DNA of 14,947 bases from SLFT01 sp964493075 (GTDB lineage Bacteria; Hydrogenedentota; Hydrogenedentia; Hydrogenedentales; CAITNO01): positions 1-14,947 of the forward strand of contig CAZBNU010000088.1 of assembly GCA_964493075.1 (NCBI GenBank), written 5' to 3'. Below the pieces are notes generated by a model. It had not been told where the DNA came from. It made no database searches and was given only the letters and a program-made list of their open reading frames with translations. Shown here piece by piece: positions 1 through 5,874 of the stretch. The stretch's first letter is position 1, and every line of letters starts with the position of its first letter. Both the position numbers and the translations under genes were made by a program.

Positions 1-1
1 T

Positions 2-703
2 GAAGTAGACTGGCCGGACCGGGCACTGTATGCCCATACACCGAATAACCGTTTTACCAGCATTCGCACACAACAGTACCGTGCCGGTGGTAATGCCAAG
101 GGGCTTTTCGATATGGAGGCCGACCCGAGACAGGAACATGACCTATCGAAAGAACTGCCAGAGGTATATCGCGAGTTGCAGGACAAAATAGAAGCATGGA
201 AAAATGAAGTGCTGGCAACAACGCCGCCCGAGCGCGTCCTTGCCGTGGGCTATCCGGAATTTCCCCTTGCTGTATTGAACGCCCAGGATGGCATTGCCTC
301 CGGAGACATCCACTGGAGTTCCGTTCATCCCAACGCCTCGTTCTTCCAGGACTGGCATAACCTGGAAGATTCTGTGTATTGGGACATTGAAGTCAAAACA
401 GCAGGAAACTACGAGGTGGATGTGCTCTACACCTGTCCCGCAGAAGATGTCGGCGCAGTGCTAGAAGTATCTTTCAACGGTAACGCCGTTTCGGCAACTA
501 TCGAAAAACCATTTAACCCGCCATTAAAAGATAAAGATGACCGTGTGGAACGTCGGGAGTCTTACGAAAAAGATTTTCAACCCCTGAACCTAGGCACAAT
601 GAAACTGGAACCGGGCCGTGGTAACTTGCAACTACATGCCTTGAAGAAGCCCGGAAACACGGTTGCCGACATTCGTGCTGTTCGGGTACGGTTACTGAAA
701 TAG
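2..703 (+). CDS. Sulfatase C-terminal part with appended beta-sandwich domain (5' partial)
   Basis: The frame is open from the left edge, and 233 residues are visible up to a TAG stop. The first ~75 residues resemble the end of an arylsulfatase: a beta-strand segment (YRAGGNAKGLFDMEADPRQE) matches the family's usual 'lyDLeaDPxExxDLa' ending, followed by a helix rich in charged residues. The last ~120 residues are an extra domain with alternating strands (YWDIEVKTAGNYEVDVLYTC, then LEVSFNGNAV and IRAVRVRLL). This resembles galactose-binding-like modules attached to sulfatases and glycosidases in Planctomycetota-like genomes. The catalytic Cys/Ser-x-Pro-x-Arg motif would lie upstream of the window, so activity cannot be judged. 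The likely role is hydrolysis of sulfate esters on polysaccharides outside the cytoplasm. An internal ATG at 113 is not a convincing start because homology continues upstream of it. The family assignment is fairly sure; the substrate is unknown. Confidence 0.8.
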   Translation, partial: EVDWPDRALYAHTPNNRFTSIRTQQYRAGGNAKGLFDMEADPRQEHDLSKELPEVYRELQDKIEAWKNEVLATTPPERVLAVGYPEFPLAVLNAQDGIASGDIHWSSVHPNASFFQDWHNLEDSVYWDIEVKTAGNYEVDVLYTCPAEDVGAVLEVSFNGNAVSATIEKPFNPPLKDKDDRVERRESYEKDFQPLNLGTMKLEPGRGNLQLHALKKPGNTVADIRAVRVRLLK

Positions 704-710
704 ATTCACT

Positions 711-736
711 TGTTCCCATACTGTGCGTGGGAATGA
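711..736. repeat. Short dispersed palindromic repeat, copy 1
   Basis: Six-base arms TTCCCA (713-718) and TGGGAA (728-733) enclose a 9-base loop. The 21-base core 713-733 matches the reverse complement of 8963-8983 at 20 of 21 positions, so this is one repeat family in opposite orientations. It lies 7 bp after the sulfatase stop codon. It resembles the GTTCCCACGC...GTGGGAAC type of palindrome seen between genes in many bacterial genomes. There is no T-run, so it is not a standard terminator. Confidence 0.7.
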
Positions 737-752
737 CTAAGTAAGGGATTCT

Positions 753-1208
753 ATGCAGGCAATTATTGACCAGATACTGAAAGATGCCACGGCGTGGCCG
801 AATGGATGTCACGGGCTGGGGCATTGGGAGCGGGTGGCGGCTTATGCGCGGATTATAGCGGCGGCGGAAACTCTTGATGAATGGTTCATGCTGCTGTTTG
901 CCTATTTTCATGATTGCCAGCGTTTGAGTGATGGCCGCGACCTGCAGCATGGGCCACGGGCGGCGGACTACCTGATGACGTGGACGCCGGAAGCGCTGGA
1001 ATTGTCCGAGGCGGACCAGCATAGGCTCGCCTTTGCCTGCCGGTATCATACCCGCGAAATACCGACGGACGACAAAACCGTCCGCGCCTGCTGGGACTGC
1101 GACAGGCTGGACATCGGCAGGGTCGGCATTATTGTGAATCCCGCGTTCTTGTTTACGGAAACGGCCAGGGGAATCCTTGCATCAGGAGAGATAGTACATG
1201 TCGAATAA
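753..1208 (+). CDS. HD-domain protein (putative metal-dependent phosphohydrolase)
   Basis: This 151-residue protein carries an HD superfamily pattern: H20 and H24 (CHGLGHW), H53-D54 in YFHDCQR, H66, H99 in CRYHTRE, and D115/D117/D120 in WDCDRLDIGRVG. These residues normally bind metal ions for phosphoester or nucleotide hydrolysis. The short, mostly helical protein resembles small stand-alone HD hydrolases of unknown substrate. No signal peptide is visible, so it should be cytoplasmic. The ATG at 753 has only a weak purine-rich stretch (TAAGGGA) upstream. Its end overlaps the following sulfatase by 11 bases in another frame, which suggests translational coupling. Sitting between two sulfatases is unusual, and a link to sulfated-sugar use would be guesswork. 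Confidence 0.85.
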   Translation: MQAIIDQILKDATAWPNGCHGLGHWERVAAYARIIAAAETLDEWFMLLFAYFHDCQRLSDGRDLQHGPRAADYLMTWTPEALELSEADQHRLAFACRYHTREIPTDDKTVRACWDCDRLDIGRVGIIVNPAFLFTETARGILASGEIVHVE

Positions 1209-2628
1209 TCTGTCACGTCGAAGTTTTTTGAATACGATAGCTGCCGGGGTTGTGTCCTGTGCTTCGTCCCGGCTATTTGCACAAGAGACGCTTGAAAAGA
1301 AGAAGCCCAACATCCTGTTCATCATGGTGGACGACCTGGGCAAGGAATGGGTCAGTTGTTATGGCGCGGAGGATATTGAGACACCTAACATTGATGCGCT
1401 GGCGGCGGGTGGTATGAAGTTCGTAAACGCCTATTCTATGCCGCAATGCACGCCGTCGCGGGTCTCGCTGTTGACGGGGAAATATCCCTGTCATACCGGC
1501 TGGGTCAATCATTGGGATGTGCCGCGCTGGGGTGTCGGCTATTTTGACTGGAAGCAGAAGGAGAACATGACCTTTGCCCGGTTGATGAAAGAGCAGGGCT
1601 ATGTTATTTGCGCCGCCGGGAAATGGCAGATCAATGACTTTCGGTTGGAACCGCTCGCCATGGAAAAGCATGGCTTTGATGCATGGTGCATGTGGACGGG
1701 CGGCGAGACGGGCAATCCACCCAGTGACGAGCGCTATCAGGACCCGTATATCAACACCCGGGAAGGCAGCAAAACCTACGCGGGCAAGTTCGGTCCGGAC
1801 GTGTACACAGATTTTCTGATTGACTTCATGAAGCAGCATCGTGACGAACCCATGTGTTTGTATTATCCCATGGCGTTGACCCATACGCCCTTTGTGTCCA
1901 CGCCGGATGAACCGGATGCACAGGGCAGCCTTGACCGGCACAAGGCCATGGTACGCTACGCAGACAAACTTGTCGGGCGGCTCACGGGCGCGTTGGATGA
2001 TCTTGGCATTCGAGACAATACGATTGTTGTTTTTACTACCGACAACGGAACAAGCGGAAAAATTACGGGGCATATAAACAGCAATAGCATAGCGGGCGGC
2101 AAAGCACAGGAATCTGAAAACGGTGTCTGCTGTCCCTACATCGTCAACGGTCCCGGACTTGTGCCCGCAGGGGTGACTACGGACGCCCTCACAGATTTCA
2201 CGGATTTGCTGCCCACCTTTGTGGAACTGGGCGGCGGCAACCTGCCGGGCGATTTAAAAGTTGATGGCGTGTCCATCGCGCCGTTGCTGCTGGGTAAAGC
2301 AGCCGACACGTCCCGGGAATGGATCATGGCAATGGGACATGATCCAGCACGATTGGATGAAGCGGGCATTCGCGGCGTGGAGGATTTCGCCACACGGGTT
2401 ATCCGGGACAAGCAGTTCAAAGTGTGGGTCTCGAAGGAGAAGAAGATCATCCGCCTCCATGATCTGTCCAACGATCCCCATGAGGCAACAAATCTTATTG
2501 AAAGTGACGCGCCTGCACACAAGAACGCATTGAAAAAGTTCCAGGCCGTTCTGGATACCCTCCTAGATAAAGACAACCGTCCCGCATACGAACCCCGCGC
2601 GGCAAACCCGTGGGATCGTAAAAAATAG
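1198..2628 (+). CDS. Tat-exported sulfatase (arylsulfatase family)
   Basis: This 476-residue enzyme is predicted to hydrolyse sulfate esters in the periplasm or at the cell surface. Residues 6-11 (SRRSFL) form a twin-arginine signal followed by a hydrophobic stretch. Cleavage may fall after LFA (residues 26-28), but V18-V19-S20-C21 also fits a lipobox, so a lipoprotein is possible. Catalytic features of type I sulfatases are present: metal-binding D45-D46 (VDDLG), the formylglycine signature C84-T-P-S-R88, K142 in AAGKWQ, H229 in LTHTPF, D282-N283 in FTTDNGT, and K302 in GGKAQE. The usual His of GKWH is Gln here. A cysteine-type maturation motif implies a formylglycine-generating enzyme elsewhere. 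AGGAG at 1183-1187 supports the ATG at 1198, inside the end of the HD gene. Length is normal for the family; the substrate is unknown. Confidence 0.95.
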   Translation: MSNNLSRRSFLNTIAAGVVSCASSRLFAQETLEKKKPNILFIMVDDLGKEWVSCYGAEDIETPNIDALAAGGMKFVNAYSMPQCTPSRVSLLTGKYPCHTGWVNHWDVPRWGVGYFDWKQKENMTFARLMKEQGYVICAAGKWQINDFRLEPLAMEKHGFDAWCMWTGGETGNPPSDERYQDPYINTREGSKTYAGKFGPDVYTDFLIDFMKQHRDEPMCLYYPMALTHTPFVSTPDEPDAQGSLDRHKAMVRYADKLVGRLTGALDDLGIRDNTIVVFTTDNGTSGKITGHINSNSIAGGKAQESENGVCCPYIVNGPGLVPAGVTTDALTDFTDLLPTFVELGGGNLPGDLKVDGVSIAPLLLGKAADTSREWIMAMGHDPARLDEAGIRGVEDFATRVIRDKQFKVWVSKEKKIIRLHDLSNDPHEATNLIESDAPAHKNALKKFQAVLDTLLDKDNRPAYEPRAANPWDRKK

Positions 2629-2697
2629 TCTGTGGCCACAAGCCGTCTGGCACACCATCGCCCATACTCTTGCAATCAAAGATTTCGTTCCTCTACA

Positions 2698-2738
2698 CTT
2701 GCGTCATAGACGAGGGACTTCGTCTGTGGAGATGCAAG
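2698..2738. other. Imperfect stem-loop between the sulfatase and the sigma-factor gene
   Basis: Outer arms CTTGCGTC (2698-2705) and GATGCAAG (2731-2738) flank an inner hairpin of AGACGAG and TTCGTCT. The 148-bp gap separates the sulfatase gene from the sigma-factor operon. The structure could end the upstream transcript, since a T-rich stretch follows, or lie in the leader of the operon. No clear U-tract or promoter decides between these. Confidence 0.35.
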
Positions 2739-2776
2739 CCGCTTTTCTTTCGGGAAAATGAACCTGTGGGACTGCT

Positions 2777-3367
2777 GTGGCGTATATACATGTAGAACAT
2801 AGTGACGAGGCACTGATGACGCTTGCCTCGCGTGGCGATGCAGACGCATTTGCCGCACTGGTTCGGCGTTATGAGAAACCCTTGTACGGGTATCTGCGCC
2901 GGATGCTGGGCGACCGTGCCGATGCCGAGGATGTATTCCAGGAAACTTTCCTGCGGGTGCATCAACATGCAGGACGCTACCGTCACGGCGCACCGTTCCG
3001 ACCCTGGCTGTACAAGATTGCCACCAATCTGTGCCGGGACCGGTTGCGCAGGCGGCGCAGGCATCCGCAAGTGTCGCTGGATACGCCAGCGGGTGCCGAC
3101 GCGGACAGGCCGCTGCTGGACCGTATGGAAGACGGGCACGCCGGTCCGGACCAGACCGCCCGGAAAGCGGAAGCGCTGGTGCGACTGCAGGAAGCCCTCG
3201 GCGAGTTGCCCGAGAAGCACCGGGCCGTGTTTCTCATGGCGCGTTATGATGAAATGCCCTATGACGAAATTGCGCGAAGTCTTCAGGTGCCCGTGGGCAC
3301 GGTGAAATCGCGTATGAACAAGGCCGTGCATTTTTTGATGCAGGCCGTACAGGATATCTGGCCATGA
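2777..3367 (+). CDS. ECF-type RNA polymerase sigma factor
   Basis: This 196-residue protein has the two-domain layout of extracytoplasmic-function sigma-70 factors. Region 2 spans about residues 10-95 (DADAFAALVRRYEKPLY, DAEDVFQETFLRVHQ, FRPWLYKIATNLCRDRLRRR) and binds core RNA polymerase and the -10 element. A ~38-residue linker follows. Region 4 spans about 134-190 (LGELPEKHRAVFLMARYDE, then the helix-turn-helix DEIARSLQVPVGTVKSRMNK) and should read the -35 element. The start is taken as GTG 2777 because the conserved SDEALM segment lies before the first ATG; an in-frame TGA at 2759 rules out a longer protein. ATG 2816, with GAGG five bases upstream, is a credible alternative start. The stop overlaps the anti-sigma gene as ATGA, a typical coupling of a sigma factor to its inhibitor. 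Confidence 0.93.
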   Translation: MAYIHVEHSDEALMTLASRGDADAFAALVRRYEKPLYGYLRRMLGDRADAEDVFQETFLRVHQHAGRYRHGAPFRPWLYKIATNLCRDRLRRRRRHPQVSLDTPAGADADRPLLDRMEDGHAGPDQTARKAEALVRLQEALGELPEKHRAVFLMARYDEMPYDEIARSLQVPVGTVKSRMNKAVHFLMQAVQDIWP

Positions 3368-4419
3368 TAGACCACACAAAAGATTGCCAGAAAATCCAGC
3401 CGCTGCTGCGTGAATATGCTGTCGGACTCTTGTCCGAAGGCGAAGCGCGTAATGTTGCGGCACATCTCGACGTGTGCGAAGAATGCCGGGCCGCCTTCCA
3501 AGCGGAACAGGCGGCATTGGCCCTGCTGGACAGCCTGCCCGAGGAAGCGCCGCCCGTCGGTCTGGCGGAACGCACCATCCGTCATGTTGAAGTCGTTGCC
3601 GCTGAAAAAGAAAGACGAAAACAGTCCTTCTGGTCCGGGGGCAGGTTTGCGGAAGCCATGGTAGTCCTGCTTGTCATGGGCGTACTGGCGGCGGTTCTCT
3701 TGCCTGCGTTAGCACGGTCCCGCGAGGCAGCCCGTCGTTCTTCGTGTCAGAACAACCTCAAGCAATGGGGACTGGTTTTCAAGATGTACGCCAACGAAAG
3801 TCCCGGCGAAAAGTTCCCACCCGCGGTATGCGTGGACGGCATCTGGACCGTTGACCTTCGCGCTGTTACCCCGGAATACCTGACCGACCCGTCTATTCTT
3901 GTGTGTCCGACAGGGGGTGGTCCAACGGAAGAATTCCATCAGGCATGGGAACAGGATCCGCCCGATTGGGATACACTACAGAAGATGGCTGCAGAACAAT
4001 ATGTGTATCTGCCCTGGGTGATTCCTGATGAAGCAACCTTTATGGAGTTGATAAAAAATCCTTGTCTGCCGGGCGTGCCGTTGGATGCGGATGTGGAATT
4101 TGATGGGTATTTGGGATTCCCCCCAAAAGCCTATCGTCTTCGTGAAGGCGTGGAACGCTTTCTGATTACTGACATCAACAATCCCGGCGCAGCAGCAATG
4201 GCACAGAGTATCATCCCCATCGCATTCGATAATCCCGGCAGCATGCATCACATTCCCGCCGGGGTCAATGTGCTCTATCTCGACGGCCATGTCGAGTTCA
4301 TGCGTCTGGGAAGTGGTTTCCCCGCCACCCAGGCCGTGTGGGATTATTTCATGGGAAAAACCGCCATATTGAAAAAAGAACTTGGGCATGAGGATGTTGA
4401 GTCAGAAAACAATCAATGA
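3364..4419 (+). CDS. Anti-sigma factor: zinc-finger domain fused to a pseudopilin-type ectodomain
   Basis: This 351-residue single-pass membrane protein has three parts. Residues 5-50 are a zinc-binding anti-sigma domain with C8 and the H34-x3-C38-x2-C41 signature, expected to hold the sigma factor encoded just upstream. Residues 97-117 are a transmembrane helix that aligns with the prepilin N-terminal helix; it runs straight into the pseudopilin neck (LLPALARSREAARRSSCQNN) seen in the canonical prepilin at 12047. Residues 130-351 are a DUF1559-like outer domain with YRLREGVERFLITDI (257-271) and H296-x(10)-D307-G308. The GFTLIE prepilin-peptidase site is absent (GGRFAE at the same register), so the protein should remain uncleaved. 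The ATG overlaps the sigma stop. This looks like a regulator made by joining an anti-sigma domain to a pseudopilin. Domain calls are strong; signal and partner are unknown. Confidence 0.9.
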   Translation: MIDHTKDCQKIQPLLREYAVGLLSEGEARNVAAHLDVCEECRAAFQAEQAALALLDSLPEEAPPVGLAERTIRHVEVVAAEKERRKQSFWSGGRFAEAMVVLLVMGVLAAVLLPALARSREAARRSSCQNNLKQWGLVFKMYANESPGEKFPPAVCVDGIWTVDLRAVTPEYLTDPSILVCPTGGGPTEEFHQAWEQDPPDWDTLQKMAAEQYVYLPWVIPDEATFMELIKNPCLPGVPLDADVEFDGYLGFPPKAYRLREGVERFLITDINNPGAAAMAQSIIPIAFDNPGSMHHIPAGVNVLYLDGHVEFMRLGSGFPATQAVWDYFMGKTAILKKELGHEDVESENNQ

Positions 4420-4560
4420 CGTGTTTGGTTAGTAAGTTGTCGGCGAGAAACTACAAACAAAAACAAGAGATTAAGTTGACATGAAAATTACCGTTGCCGT
4501 CCTTGCAAACTTTGGACACTTTGGGCCCTGATTCGCAAAAGAAAGGTGTGATTTAGTTAA

Positions 4561-4766
4561 GTCCCGGTAGGGACGGTTGATAGTAGCCCGCCAGTTTAGT
4601 GGCGGGAAGCATGACGTTCCTTCCCTCCGGTACGTCCTGTAAGGACGTTTGAAAATGATGTGTTAGATTATGATTATTCAATCGTCCCTACAGGACGTAC
4701 ATTGCGGTGACGCACACAATCCCGCCACTGAACTGGCGGGCTACTATCAATTGTCCTTTACAGGAC
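4561..4766. repeat. 206-bp composite inverted-repeat element (MITE-like or REP-like)
   Basis: Outer arms 4571-4606 and 4721-4756 are complementary at 33 of 36 positions and contain TAGTAGCCCGCCAGTT. Each outer arm is itself palindromic (CCCGCCA...TGGCGGG). Inner arms 4630-4647 and 4683-4700 match at 17 of 18 positions (TACGTCCTGTA core). The ends 4561-4574 and 4753-4766 are small GTCC...GGAC hairpins. The spacing between outer and inner arms is 23 and 20 bases, with a 35-base centre, so the whole unit is a nested near-palindrome. No transposase gene is nearby. It is probably a non-autonomous dispersed element. Confidence 0.8.
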
Positions 4767-4820
4767 AGAAAGGCCATTAACAAAGTGTTGCCCCAAAGAA
4801 AAAGTAACGCTTTCTTAGCA

Positions 4821-4877
4821 GTACGAAGCAATCTAATCTTACGCGATGACTATCTTGGAAAAGAGATTGCTTCGTAC
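4821..4877. repeat. Inverted repeat of the GAAGCAATCT type
   Basis: Perfect 14-base arms GTACGAAGCAATCT (4821-4834) and AGATTGCTTCGTAC (4864-4877) enclose a 29-base loop. The right arm continues as CTCGCAATGACG. This combination strongly resembles a palindromic repeat found between genes in many unrelated bacterial genomes. It lies about 90 bp upstream of the gene at 4969. Confidence 0.75.
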
Positions 4878-4968
4878 CTCGCAATGACGATGCTTGGCTT
4901 TTTGTTATGAATGTCGTAATTCGGATTGCGTGTAACGCCTGCGTTAGAAAAAGAATGGAGATGGTGTT

Positions 4969-5805
4969 ATGGAGAATATAACGGACGAACATAGGGATGA
5001 TGAGGTTGAAGTTCTAGGTGCACCTGATGGCGTTGGGGAAGAGCAGAAAAAGCCTTTCTGGTTCAGCAGAACAATACTAACTTCACTCATATTGTTGATT
5101 GTCCTTGGTATATTGACGGCAATACTTGTCCTTCAGTTTAAGAGGTCGCAAGAGGCTATCGACAGGACCTTGTGCCAGAATAATTTAAAAATGCTTGCGA
5201 AAATTATTGCCATATACTCCGAAGGAAGTCCGCAAAAAAGGTTCCCCCCAGCGGTATGCATCGATGGCGTTTGGACAGTCGATCTGCGGTCCATATATCC
5301 GAAAATCTTGTCTGACTTGGATATTCTTATTTGTCCGTGTATCAAGGATTGCAATACAAAGAAGGAAGTAGAAGAAGCGTTAAAAAATGTTCCGACTGAT
5401 TGGGATACAATTCATCGTTTTTTGGCTGAGCAATATGTGTATCTCCCTTGGGTTGTTGAGAATGAAAATGCTTTCCTGGAATTGATAGGTCTGCCTAACA
5501 TTTCTAAATTATCATTAGATGAAGATACGAAATCGGTTAACCATGCCTTTCGCCGTCTTCGTGAAGGTATAGCACGATTTTATATTACGGATATTGGTAA
5601 TCCTAGTGCACTTAATTCGACGGCTTTTTGTTTCCCAATTGTATTTGACAACCCTGGTACGACTGCACATTTTCCAAAAGGCATTAACGTACTTTATCTT
5701 GATGGCCACGTCGAATTTGTAGAGTTTGGCAGTAGATATCCTGCCACCCAGGCCGTCTGGGATTATTTCACAGAAAAAACGGCCGCAATAAAAAATGAAC
5801 CTTGA
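4969..5805 (+). CDS. Pseudopilin-like single-pass membrane protein, paralog of the anti-sigma factor without its zinc finger
   Basis: This 278-residue protein is clearly homologous to the outer part of the protein encoded at 3364. Shared segments include FPPAVCxDGxWTVDLR, AEQYVYLPWV, RLREG, VLYLDGHVEF and YPATQAVWDYF, with H234-x(10)-D245-G246. Instead of the zinc-finger domain it has a ~30-residue acidic cytoplasmic tail, then a transmembrane helix at about 36-56 (ILTSLILLIVLGILTAILVL). The neck is diverged (FKRSQEAIDRTLCQNNLK). The prepilin cleavage site is gone, and the position of the conserved Glu is Thr. It cannot bind a sigma factor through a zinc finger, so it may be a co-receptor, a decoy partner or a decaying duplicate. 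GGAG at 4957-4960 supports the ATG. The gene is visibly more AT-rich than its neighbours. Confidence 0.88.
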   Translation: MENITDEHRDDEVEVLGAPDGVGEEQKKPFWFSRTILTSLILLIVLGILTAILVLQFKRSQEAIDRTLCQNNLKMLAKIIAIYSEGSPQKRFPPAVCIDGVWTVDLRSIYPKILSDLDILICPCIKDCNTKKEVEEALKNVPTDWDTIHRFLAEQYVYLPWVVENENAFLELIGLPNISKLSLDEDTKSVNHAFRRLREGIARFYITDIGNPSALNSTAFCFPIVFDNPGTTAHFPKGINVLYLDGHVEFVEFGSRYPATQAVWDYFTEKTAAIKNEP

Positions 5806-5874
5806 CCGGTTTCGTGCGTAGTACTCCATAAGACCGTTCGCAATGAGGCGGACGGAAAACATGGAGGATGCGAC

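Larger units (their letters stand above)
4420..4968. other. Repeat-filled intergenic region splitting the operon
   Basis: This 549-bp stretch has no convincing gene. It holds the composite palindrome at 4561-4766 and a second inverted repeat at 4821-4877. Small open frames that cross it (for example 4707-4910 plus and 4777-4992 minus) are made of repeat sequence. A 16-codon frame at 4480-4530 has no recognisable product. The upstream GC-rich operon style changes here to the more AT-rich gene at 4969. The repeats may separate transcription of the downstream genes or act as processing sites. Confidence 0.7.

Noticed and set aside
513..1049. 178-codon minus-strand frame across the sulfatase end and the HD gene
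   Set aside because: It lies opposite two genes with recognisable motifs; its product has no family-like features.
2759..2785. Possible ECF-type promoter GAACC, 16 bases, CGTAT
   Set aside because: The -10 element would fall inside the sigma-factor gene if GTG 2777 is the start. It would only work with the ATG 2816 start, and one match to a short motif is weak.
2693..3517. 274-codon minus-strand frame opposite the sigma-factor gene
   Set aside because: The plus strand codes for a clear ECF sigma factor; the antisense product is His/Arg/Pro-rich, as expected of a GC-rich shadow frame.
4480..4530. 16-codon frame starting MKITVAVLANF after a TTGACA-like hexamer
   Set aside because: It is very short, no -10 box follows the hexamer at proper spacing, and there is no ribosome binding site.
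4561..4877. CRISPR array
   Set aside because: The repeats are inverted, of different families and not regularly spaced; no cas genes are nearby.
4707..4992. Small open frames on both strands in the repeat region
   Set aside because: They are composed of the inverted-repeat elements, lack ribosome binding sites and show no protein-like features.
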